From contig NZ_FUEZ01000004.1 of the NCBI RefSeq assembly GCF_900157365.1, positions 3,149,066-3,213,065 of the forward strand: a stretch of DNA of 64,000 bases, in the 5' to 3' direction. Positions within the stretch are counted from its first letter, which is position 1; every line of letters starts with the position of its first letter. The stretch comes from Mycobacterium numidiamassiliense. GTDB taxonomy: Bacteria; Actinomycetota; Actinomycetes; Mycobacteriales; Mycobacteriaceae. Below are positions 57,000 through 64,000 of this stretch, piece by piece. The position numbers and the translations under genes are program-made. The notes beneath the pieces are model-generated. The model made no database searches, was not told the origin of the DNA, and saw only the letters and a list, made by a program, of their open reading frames with translations.

Positions 57000-57744
57000 C
57001 GCGAATTATGCCGATGCCGCGGCGATAACGCAGCTTCCGCTATTGCCGTGCTCTGCAAGGGTCGTTGATTGCCCTACCCGTCGGTGTTCTGCCTGGCCCG
57101 CAACCCGACATAGCCGAGCACCAGCCCGGCGCCGATTTCCCCGGCGGCCGGGAGTGCAATTTGGCGCTAACGCGAGGAGGCGGCGAAACGAGACGCCGCT
57201 GCGTGCTCATACATCAAGCAGCCAAAACGATTAGCTGAAGACCACCGACGAATCGAATTCGCGGGTGAGATACGTCGGAACCCCTCAGGCCGGGGTGTCG
57301 GAGCTAGAGTACACGCGGAAATCACGGAAACCAGCGACTGCTTTGCTGCCCAATTCTGCAGAGCCTCGACCCGTCCGAAATGACGGGTGGCGGCGCATCG
57401 CTTCCTCGCGCTCACGCTCAACGCGGTGTGCGGCAATCCACGCTGGATGTGACTGAAGGAATATAACCGTCGCACCGGATGTATTCGCCACGATTGTCAC
57501 TCCTCCCAGAGCAATCCAACTCTGCTGCAAAGCTACGAATGTGTTATGCGTTCGTGTCCAGGATGCCCAGGCAATCCTGAGACCAAACCACGCGCCAGCA
57601 TGAGAATTAGCCGTGAATTCGTGGTAAATCCCGAGCTAGTACCGTGCCGCCGTGCGATTTGGAGCCTGCTTCGACCCGAATGGTAACGACGGCCACCGAC
57701 AAATTCGGGTTTCGACCCCGTAGGCGCGGGGCTGCTATCGTCGC
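57000..57744. other. Long non-coding or decayed stretch
   Basis: No convincing gene. The minus strand at 57074-57160 reads IALPAAGEIGAGLVLGYVGLR and stops, which looks like the last helix of a lost membrane protein; a stop lies just before it. Open frames elsewhere lack coding character. AT content is a little higher near 57430-57620. Confidence 0.55.
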
Positions 57745-57750
57745 TTGCTT

Positions 57751-58584
57751 ATGCCCCCGATGGACCGTCGCCGCATGATCTTGACGACAGGGATCGGCGT
57801 GCTGGCGGCCGCGCTTCCCGTCCCTGAAGCCCACGCCTACCCGTCTCGGTCGGATGCGCCGGTGCCGCGCGCCCCCAGCGGCCAGAGCGGGGCCTATATC
57901 TTTCAAGACGAGTTCGACGGCCCGGCCGGATCGGCCCCCGACCCGTCGAAGTGGACCGTCGCCAAGGCTCGCGAGGTCATCAAGGACCCGACCTACTGGG
58001 AGCTGCCCGAGCACATCGGGCAGTACCGCGACGATCGGCGCAATGTGTTCGTCGACGGCAACTCCAACCTCGTTCTGCGCGCCGCCAAAGACGGGCCCAC
58101 CTACTTCAGCGGCAAGGTGCAAAGCAATTGGCGGGGCGGCGTCGGCCACACCTGGGAAACCCGGATCAAGCTGAACTGCCTCACCCCCGGCGCGTGGCCG
58201 GCCTACTGGCTGGGCAATGACGACCAGGGCGAGATCGACGTGATGGAGTGGTACGGAAACGGCAGCTGGCCGTCGGCCACCACCGTGCACGCCAAATCGA
58301 ATGGCGGCGAGTGGAAGACCCACAACATCGCGGTCGACAGTGCCTGGCATACCTGGCGATGCCAGTGGGATGAAACCGGCATCCGGTTCTGGAAGGACTA
58401 CGCCGACGGCGCGGCCCCCTACTTCGACGTGCCGGCGACCTCGCTACCGGACTGGCCGTTCAACGGCCCCGGCTACACCGTCTATCCGGTGTTCAACCTC
58501 GCGGTGGCCGGTTCCGGCGGCGGCGATCCCGGGCCCGGCAGCTACCCCGCCGACATGCTCGTCGACTGGATACGCGTCTGGTAA
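57751..58584 (+). CDS. GH16 beta-1,3-glucanase-like secreted protein, Rv0315-like
   Basis: 277 residues from ATG 57751; TTG 57745 is an alternative. MDRRRMILTTGIGVLAAALP is a Tat-like signal peptide. The GH16 catalytic motif is GEIDVMEWYGNG (ExDxxE), with WPAYWLGND before and WHTWRCQWDETGIRFWKDY after. It resembles M. tuberculosis Rv0315 as I recall it, an exported glucanase-like antigen. The EIDVME residues appear intact, so catalysis is possible. Confidence 0.92.
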   Translation: MPPMDRRRMILTTGIGVLAAALPVPEAHAYPSRSDAPVPRAPSGQSGAYIFQDEFDGPAGSAPDPSKWTVAKAREVIKDPTYWELPEHIGQYRDDRRNVFVDGNSNLVLRAAKDGPTYFSGKVQSNWRGGVGHTWETRIKLNCLTPGAWPAYWLGNDDQGEIDVMEWYGNGSWPSATTVHAKSNGGEWKTHNIAVDSAWHTWRCQWDETGIRFWKDYADGAAPYFDVPATSLPDWPFNGPGYTVYPVFNLAVAGSGGGDPGPGSYPADMLVDWIRVW

Positions 58585-58614
58585 CGAGCAATGTCGCCGC
58601 CATGACCGGGCGAG

Positions 58615-59271
58615 CTAGGGGGACACGGATTCCGCGTCGATCGGAATTGCGATCTCATTGCGACGCCGAAACGGCAGCGTCCACGGCGGGTCGTAGAACC
58701 AGGCATCGGCCTCGCCGATTGGTTGGATGCCGTTGTCCTGCAATGCTTTGCTGAGCTCGCTGGTACGTGCAGCAACCGCCTTGGGGCTGCGGTCGCCGGT
58801 GAATTTCAGCACTGCCACCGTCTCTGGCGGCACGGTGATCAAGCGGACTTGATCATCGTTGGGCGTGGGTAGCGTCTCCATGGTCCACTTCGACGGCATG
58901 AAGAACCGGATGACAAAGCCATGATCCGGGCCGGCGGTCTGAACGACTGGTGCTGTCATCGCGATCTGCTGGCCGCCCGTCTCGCTGACGGGCGCCGTCA
59001 TCGAGATCGTCTGGTTGCGTTGGTTGGCGCCGAAGATGTAACCCGCCAACCGACGAAAGCCAATATTGCGAGCGCGATCCTCGTTGTCGATCACCGTCGT
59101 TTCGGCTGCAATCCGCGGACCATAGCTCCGCAGTTCGACGGTGTCAGTGAGCCGGCGGCGCGTATGTTTCGGCTCCTCGGTCCCCACCCGAATGCCCACT
59201 ACCGCTACGACGGACTCGATGATCTGTTGGGCGAGCTTGGTCGGCTTCATCAGCGAGATCATTCCCTTCAT
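58615..59271 (-). CDS. SOUL family haem-binding protein
   Basis: 218 residues from ATG 59271, which overlaps the tspO stop as ATGA. The SOUL pattern: VELRSYGPRIAAETTV, GFRRLAGYIFGANQRNQTISMTAPV and IAMTAPVVQ, then FVIRFFMPSKWTMETLPTP. These proteins bind tetrapyrroles. The N-terminal helix KLAQQIIESVVAVVGIRVG may anchor it. Co-translated with tspO, so a joint porphyrin-handling role is likely (inference). Confidence 0.88.
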   Translation of the reverse strand: MKGMISLMKPTKLAQQIIESVVAVVGIRVGTEEPKHTRRRLTDTVELRSYGPRIAAETTVIDNEDRARNIGFRRLAGYIFGANQRNQTISMTAPVSETGGQQIAMTAPVVQTAGPDHGFVIRFFMPSKWTMETLPTPNDDQVRLITVPPETVAVLKFTGDRSPKAVAARTSELSKALQDNGIQPIGEADAWFYDPPWTLPFRRRNEIAIPIDAESVSP

Positions 59272-59750
59272 GCTCGATTGAGAAACCAGACATGGCTGGA
59301 CAACATCGTCGCGAACGCGCACCAGGCCGGGTACAAGAGCAGGGGCGCGGCGCGCTTGCCCTGTACCTTTACCGCGCGGCGGGCCAGGTCGGCGCTGCTC
59401 GCGGTGAGGACCGCCGCTGCAATCGCAGAGGTGCCCAGCAGTCGACGATCAAAGAACAGCCAGGTCCAGCTTGCGTTCAACACAAGGTTTGCGCCCAGCG
59501 CCGCGATGTATCGGCGACGCTCTACCAGTTGCCCGGTGCGCTCCGTCTCATCGAGTGTGTTTGCTGATACAACGGCGATGTCGGCGTACAGCGCCGGCCA
59601 CACAATCGGAAACGCTTGCTGCGGAGGCTGATAGGACGGCTTACGCAATGATCGGTACCACGGCAACGCGGCCGGCCGGCTCGCCAGGCCACCGACGACG
59701 GCGGTGGCCGTGACGGCCACGGCGGCGGGTAACAGAGTTCGTGCCTGCAC
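59268..59750 (-). CDS. tspO: TspO/MBR family tetrapyrrole-binding membrane protein
   Basis: 160 residues from GTG 59750, with GGGGAGC upstream. WYRSLRKPSYQPPQQAFPIVWPALYADIAVVSA is the TspO signature, and four to five hydrophobic helices follow, with NLVLNASWTWLFFDRRLLG near residue 100. The family binds and may degrade porphyrins and is linked to oxidative stress. Operon with the SOUL gene. The haem oxygenase gene at 26614 is 33 kb away. Confidence 0.9.
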   Translation of the reverse strand: MQARTLLPAAVAVTATAVVGGLASRPAALPWYRSLRKPSYQPPQQAFPIVWPALYADIAVVSANTLDETERTGQLVERRRYIAALGANLVLNASWTWLFFDRRLLGTSAIAAAVLTASSADLARRAVKVQGKRAAPLLLYPAWCAFATMLSSHVWFLNRA

Positions 59751-59925
59751 GTGCAGCTCCCCGGTTGAATGTTCAGTAGGGGTTATTGAGCCACGTTCGT
59801 GGTTGTCCGACAAGGGCGCTCGTCCTCCAAACGCAATGTCACCCGGCACTTGTGTTGCGCGTCTGACGGGCGTAGCTGCGGGAGCGATTCAGCCGTCACT
59901 GATTGGTCGATCGGCGTGTGCAGAA

Positions 59926-60750
59926 TCAACCGAGCGCGAGGCAGCGTTCGAGAAGGGCCACCGTTGGTGGCTGTCGGAACGCCAGCACCATGTGCTCGCA
60001 GCCGAGTCGCTCGAATTCGGGCAGCAGCGCAAGCTGCTCATCCACCTGGGTAAGTTCCGCCGGGTGTAGCGACACCTGTGCGGAACGCTGGACGTCGGCG
60101 GGGTCACGCCCCACGTAGGCACACGCTTTGTCGAGTCGAGTGTTCACGGCGCCCCATCTCTGAGGCCCCTCGTGCCCTGGCATGTTCCAGACGTCGGCGT
60201 GGCGCGCGATGACACGCAACATCTTCGGTTCGCTGCCGCCGATCACGATCGGTGGGTGTGGGCGCTGAAGTGGTTTGGGCTCGCAGAGCGCATTCTCGAG
60301 AGCGAAGAACTGCCCGTCGAAAGTGACCGATTCTTCGGTCCAGAGCTTACGGATCACGGTCAGTGCCTCATCAACCATCGCGACCCGGATGCCGGGGCTG
60401 GGAAACTCGATTCCGTATCCGCGGTGCTCGGCCTCGTGCCAGCCGGCACCGATCCCGAAGTTCAGCCGTCCACCGGAAATGTGGTCGACGGTGACGGCCA
60501 TGTTGGCGAGGATCGCGGGGTTCCGGTATGTCACACCCGAGACCAGGCAGCCGATCCGCGCCCGTTTGATCACCACAGCCATGGCGGCCAGCGTGGTCCA
60601 ACCCTCGTATACGGGGTCGGTGTGCTCCATCGGGCCGTAGAAGTGGTCGTAGTCCCACACCGCTTCGAAACCAAGGCGATCGGCGGTGGTCCAGAGCTCC
60701 TCAAGTTCGGCAAACTCGAATTTCAGATCGAATTTGAGTGAAATGAGCAC
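59926..60750 (-). CDS. LLM-class F420-dependent oxidoreductase
   Basis: 274 residues from GTG 60750. LKFDLKFEFAELEELWTTADRLGFEAVWDYDHFYGPM, TVDHISGGRLNFGIGAGWHEAEHRGYGIEFPSPGIR and PPIVIGGSEPKMLRVIARHADVWN mark the luciferase-like barrel. It is a paralogue of the enzyme at 31299, transcribed alone. The substrate is unknown. Confidence 0.9.
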   Translation of the reverse strand: MLISLKFDLKFEFAELEELWTTADRLGFEAVWDYDHFYGPMEHTDPVYEGWTTLAAMAVVIKRARIGCLVSGVTYRNPAILANMAVTVDHISGGRLNFGIGAGWHEAEHRGYGIEFPSPGIRVAMVDEALTVIRKLWTEESVTFDGQFFALENALCEPKPLQRPHPPIVIGGSEPKMLRVIARHADVWNMPGHEGPQRWGAVNTRLDKACAYVGRDPADVQRSAQVSLHPAELTQVDEQLALLPEFERLGCEHMVLAFRQPPTVALLERCLALG

Positions 60751-60997
60751 GTAGCGATCCTAAATTCAGCGACGTAGGTTGGCAGCGGCAAATGGGCAAA
60801 ATTCCTACGATGTCGCCCGATGGCAAGACGTCAGACGTGCTCCATTCAGGAGATGAGCGATGTCACGGTCGGCTTTGCGGGACAGATATCGAATTCGATT
60901 GTGCGGGTTGCCAGTTAGGAATCGTGGGCTGAGTGGGTAAGTAGGGCAGACGCACTCCGGATTCGCTACCCGGGCTACGCGGGTGCGACCGGACGTT

Positions 60998-61702
60998 CTA
61001 ACTGGCCGGAATCCGATCTCCGGCGAACCACGCGCTCGTCACAGCGTGGGTCTGCGGCGGCGGAAAGTGGGTGCCCGGTGAGCCCAGCTGACCGACTTTG
61101 ACCGTCCACACCGGCCCCGAGCGGTCAATGCCGCTCCCGTCGCCCTGATTCGGCAGCGACAGCACGGCGGGATTGGCACCGGAATTCCCACACCCGTAGG
61201 CGCCGACGTATCCGTCGTCGCGTCCGCCCCAGGCCCCGCCGTTGCGCAGCAGGCAGTGGGTGCCGTCGTCGAGAGCCAGCGCGAAGGGGTCCGGCGACGC
61301 CGTCGGTTGCACGGGCGAGAGCGGACCGTGGTAGGAAACGCGATGCAGCAGCTTGTCCCACGGATTGTCAACGCACAGAAGCGATCCCGGTGTCGACGGC
61401 CAACAGGTGGCGGCACCGGCCGCGCTGGGCGAGCACGCGTAGACATTGGCGGCCACGGCCGAGGGCGAGGGATCGGTGCAGTCGGTGACGACGGCGACGT
61501 TGCCGTCGGGGGGTGCCTCTTTGTAGCCGTTGACGGCTTGCCCCTGGGACCCGACGGCAATCGTGGTGATCACCTGAGTGGGTGGCGGATCGGCGCTGGC
61601 GGGCAACGCAGTGGGTAATACAGCCACCGCCGTTATGGCGATGGCTACGGCGACAAGTCGCAATGCGTCCATCCGGCTAACACTGCTCCACCTGGGCCCC
61701 AT
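60998..61702 (-). CDS. Secreted hypothetical protein
   Basis: 234 residues from ATG 61702, with GAAGGGG 9 bases upstream; ATG 61672 is the alternative. A signal peptide ends near ASADPPP. The mature protein has about eight Cys (VVTDCTDP, YACSP, TCWPS, LLCVDN, HCLLRNG, YGCGNSG), all in Gly/Ser/Pro-rich loops, and a repeated WGGRDDGYVGAYGC type segment. No known domain, although it looks like a small disulphide-bonded surface protein. It starts 22 bases after the methyltransferase stop, so it is likely in one operon. Confidence 0.75.
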   Translation of the reverse strand: MGPRWSSVSRMDALRLVAVAIAITAVAVLPTALPASADPPPTQVITTIAVGSQGQAVNGYKEAPPDGNVAVVTDCTDPSPSAVAANVYACSPSAAGAATCWPSTPGSLLCVDNPWDKLLHRVSYHGPLSPVQPTASPDPFALALDDGTHCLLRNGGAWGGRDDGYVGAYGCGNSGANPAVLSLPNQGDGSGIDRSGPVWTVKVGQLGSPGTHFPPPQTHAVTSAWFAGDRIPAS

Positions 61703-61724
61703 TGTGAATGGCCCCTTCGGCAAA

Positions 61725-62570
61725 TCAATGAGTGAGCAGCGCGACCGCGCTTGAGGGTTTGCTGCCCGGGTGACGTAGATCCGACTTGGGCAACCAGGCA
61801 AGAGGGCGCATCCAGATCGGTAAGCGGTGCAGTCGGTACGCGGCCTCGAGCAACGATTCCGCTTCGAGGGTCCGCCAGCCGAGGTTTTCGAAGAATGCCA
61901 GCCCGTTCTCGGGTGCGAACTTGAACGGTGCGCTTTCGGCTATCCCGTCAACATTCTTATTGATGCGCTTCCGCAGACCAGGAAAGGCGAAATCGAGCAT
62001 CCACCACGTCACCTCGGGCCGTTTGATCGCGCCCGAAAGTGCTTCGATGTCCTGGTATTCGAGGTACATCGACAGACCTTCGGTCAGCACGAAGGCTTTC
62101 GTCGCGCCGTTCAACGCGTCGTCGAAGAACGCGTCCCGGGCGGTCGGCTCGGCGAGGTCAACGGCGGTTCGGGTCAGGCGACAGCGCGGGGTTTGATCGG
62201 CAAGCAGCTCGGTCTTCTCCGCGAGCAGCTTGGGTAGGTCGGCCTCGATCCAGGTGAGCTCGGCCGGGAGGTCTAGCCGATACGGCCGGGTGTCTAGACC
62301 GGCGGCGAGGTTCAGCACGCGGTCGCAGCCATTGGTGAGTGCGTCGGCGATGGCGTCGTCGATGATCTTGGTGCGCGCGACCAGCCACCAACCGCTGCGG
62401 TCCTGCCACGGCACGCCTGCGACGATGGCGCGGCCGTGCTCGCCGGCGAGACGCTCGGCGAGCGGGTCGTGGAACAACGCGTCGGGCCGCGCCGATTCGG
62501 TTGCGCGGTGCAACGCCGTCCACCGGGCCGTATCGGAAACGTGGGTGATCGTGTGACCGTTGCTTGGCAT
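61725..62570 (-). CDS. TIGR00027-type SAM methyltransferase
   Basis: 281 residues from ATG 62570. HVSDTARWTALHRATESARPDALFHDPLAERLAG is the family N-terminus, LNLAAGLDTRPYRLDLPAELTWIEADLP the SAM site and VLTEGLSMYLEYQDI the third segment. These mycobacterial leucine-carboxyl-type O-methyltransferases have no fixed substrate. Divergent from the MDR gene at 62663. Confidence 0.9.
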   Translation of the reverse strand: MPSNGHTITHVSDTARWTALHRATESARPDALFHDPLAERLAGEHGRAIVAGVPWQDRSGWWLVARTKIIDDAIADALTNGCDRVLNLAAGLDTRPYRLDLPAELTWIEADLPKLLAEKTELLADQTPRCRLTRTAVDLAEPTARDAFFDDALNGATKAFVLTEGLSMYLEYQDIEALSGAIKRPEVTWWMLDFAFPGLRKRINKNVDGIAESAPFKFAPENGLAFFENLGWRTLEAESLLEAAYRLHRLPIWMRPLAWLPKSDLRHPGSKPSSAVALLTH

Positions 62571-62662
62571 ACGTTGCGTTATAGCACCCGCCACCCGGAG
62601 ATTGCGTGCCTCCGCGGGAACGACGCTCATGACCGTTGACGGGGTCGGAGTAGCGTGCGCTC

Positions 62663-63673
62663 ATGCCTGCTCGCAACCGCCGCTTCCTGCTCCGCAACCG
62701 CCCCTCCGAGCGCATCGGCCCGGACACCTTCGAGCTCGTCGAGGAGGCCGTGCCCGCGATAGGCGACGGCGAGGCGCTGGTCCGCGTTGACTGGATCTCG
62801 CTGGACCCGACGAACCGGACCTGGATCAACGACACACCGACCTACCTGCCGCCGGTCGGTATCGGCGAGGTCATGCGTGCGGGCGGGCTCGGCGAAGTCG
62901 TGGAGTCCAAGAACCCGAATTATCGGGTGGGCCAGATTGTGCAGGGGCTCGTCGGCTGGCAGGAGTACCTCGTCGCCTCGGACACACAGCCGTTGTTCCC
63001 GGTCGACGTCGCCGACGGGGTTTCGCCCAGCGCCTACATGGGGGCGCTGGGCACGACAGGGCTGACGGCATGGGTCGGGATACGCGACATCGGCAAGCCA
63101 AAGCCGGGTGAGACCGTCGTCGTCTCGGCGGCCGCCGGCGCCGTCGGCTCGATCGCCGGGCAGCTTGCCAAGGCCGACGGCGCACGCGTCGTCGGGATCG
63201 CCGGCGGTCCGGAGAAGTGCGCGCTGCTGACCGAGCAGCTCGGCTTCGACGCCGCCGTCGATCACCGCGCCGACGATTGGGCCGCCCAGCTCGCCGCGGC
63301 GACGCCCAACGGCATCGATGTCGACTTCGAGAACGTCGGCGGCAAAATCATGGACGCGGTCTTCGCCCGGCTGAACATCGGTGCGCGCGTGGCGTTGTGC
63401 GGGCTGATCTCCGGCTACAACTCGGCCGATCCGCCACCCGGTCCGCGCGTGTTCGGGAATCTGTTGATTCAGCGCGCGACGCTGCAGGGCTTCATCGTGC
63501 TCGACCACCTTGGCCGCGCGCCCGACGCGATCCGCGAGATCGCGGGCCTGATTGCCGAGGGGAGGCTCACTCCGCTCGAGACCGTCGTCGAAGGCTTCGA
63601 GCAGTTGCCGACGGCGATCAACATGCTCTTCGACGGCAAGAACACCGGCAAGCTCGTCGTCAAGACGAGCTAG
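62663..63673 (+). CDS. NADP-dependent MDR-family oxidoreductase (zinc-less)
   Basis: 336 residues from ATG 62663. VSAAAGAVGSIAGQLAKADGARVVGIAGGPEKCALL is the cofactor site, and DVDFENVGGKIMDAVFARL plus LICGYNS-like LISGYNSADPP fit the PTGR/leukotriene B4 dehydrogenase subgroup. It has no zinc-binding Cys cluster. Reduces alkenals and enones with NADPH. Runs convergent-free into the next gene. Confidence 0.9.
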   Translation: MPARNRRFLLRNRPSERIGPDTFELVEEAVPAIGDGEALVRVDWISLDPTNRTWINDTPTYLPPVGIGEVMRAGGLGEVVESKNPNYRVGQIVQGLVGWQEYLVASDTQPLFPVDVADGVSPSAYMGALGTTGLTAWVGIRDIGKPKPGETVVVSAAAGAVGSIAGQLAKADGARVVGIAGGPEKCALLTEQLGFDAAVDHRADDWAAQLAAATPNGIDVDFENVGGKIMDAVFARLNIGARVALCGLISGYNSADPPPGPRVFGNLLIQRATLQGFIVLDHLGRAPDAIREIAGLIAEGRLTPLETVVEGFEQLPTAINMLFDGKNTGKLVVKTS

Positions 63674-63776
63674 CTCCGCGGCTTCAATTTCTTGGGATCG
63701 GTAGCCGATGGCGCCGTCTGTACTTGCTGCAACGACGACGCCAGCGAGGCGCCGCCTCAAGAAAGGGAAGACAGAC

Positions 63777-64000
63777 ATGAACATCCTGCCCACCGGCATC
63801 GAAGAACAGATCAAGCGCGTCGACCGCCAGCGGAGCCTCTACATCGGGATCAGCACCGGCCTCCTTGCGGTCTGGAGCTTTTACCGGCTGATCTGGACGC
63901 TCTACCTCGCAATGACGTTCGGCTGGTTCTTTGGGTCGATGGCCTTCTCGCTGGTGCTGTGGGGCGTGGTCGGCACCGTCGCGGGGCTCACCTCCTATGG
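63777..64000 (+). CDS. Membrane protein, incomplete at the window edge
   Basis: ATG 63777, with AAAGGGAAG 8 bases upstream, opens a frame that runs past the window end (74 codons seen). Residues about 22-47 and 50-72 are hydrophobic (ISTGLLAVWSFYRLIWTLYLAMTFGW and SMAFSLVLWGVVG). It starts MNILPTGIEEQIKRVDRQRS. No family can be named from the fragment. Confidence 0.7.
   Translation, partial: MNILPTGIEEQIKRVDRQRSLYIGISTGLLAVWSFYRLIWTLYLAMTFGWFFGSMAFSLVLWGVVGTVAGLTSY

Noticed and set aside
57167..57475. 102-residue minus-strand frame in the gene-poor stretch
   Set aside because: No leader and low-quality composition; no motif seen.

Overview
The window is high-GC actinobacterial chromosome, and the gene content points to the genus Mycobacterium: an MmpS/MmpL pair, FurA-KatG, three cutinases, a FabG3-type dehydrogenase, F420-dependent luciferase-like oxidoreductases, a DUF1906 Tat-exported hydrolase, DUF732, a TIGR00027 methyltransferase and an Rv0315-like GH16 enzyme. 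The species cannot be fixed from the sequence. No rRNA, tRNA, CRISPR array, transposase or prophage gene was seen. Several genes are decayed or truncated, so this looks like an ordinary, slowly eroding accessory-rich chromosome segment rather than one island.

Layout. 1-2.5 kb: the end of argC, then argB and argD, tightly coupled but without argJ between them and without argF after them. 2.7-9.4 kb: an exported Pro-rich protein, fabG3, then on the minus strand an esterase, a TetR regulator and mmpS-mmpL. The regulator and the pump genes share an unusual triple TGCA element. 9.4-14.1 kb: a DNA-alkylation-repair-like block: ECF sigma factor, Ogt and an Ada-like Cys4 protein on the minus strand; a PEP-mutase/isocitrate-lyase family protein, a second Ogt, a 2OG-Fe(II) oxygenase and a nitroreductase on the plus strand. 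Three matching TCTCAC-N16-CGTYTAC elements lie before the three transcription units, which suggests one autoregulated sigma regulon. 14.2-19.8 kb: an AhpD-like protein, a decayed stretch with palindromes, an NmrA-like gene, a TetR-controlled DUF1772/NIPSNAP/DUF4267 operon with symmetric operators, and a Lys-rich protein with a J-domain. 20-29 kb: a tandem-repeat secreted protein, DUF899 and SRPBCC, a GAF-GGDEF-EAL protein, DUF732, a secreted FKBP, a broken lactate permease, a haem oxygenase, a CitE-like lyase and an aldo/keto reductase. 29-42 kb: an aldehyde dehydrogenase stump abutting zwf, then cell-envelope and redox genes including two cutinases, a glycosyltransferase, hydrolases, methyltransferases and a Baeyer-Villiger-type monooxygenase. 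42-49.6 kb: furA-katG with a strong terminator, an AhpD-like/HxlR divergon, a hydrolase, DUF1906, and an SRPBCC-SDR/TetR divergon. 49.7-53.6 kb: a four-gene cluster of a GT4 glycosyltransferase, methyltransferase, alpha-barrel protein and second methyltransferase that looks like an uncharacterised glycoconjugate pathway. 53.6-64 kb: a third cutinase, GDPD, a TetR gene that seems to start at ATT, a second CMD protein, GH16, a tspO-SOUL pair, LLM oxidoreductase, methyltransferase and a quinone-oxidoreductase-type MDR enzyme.

The observation I rate highest is the alkylation-repair-like sigma regulon at 9.4-14.1 kb. Family names come from recalled signature motifs and resemblance to known mycobacterial proteins; no database search was run.
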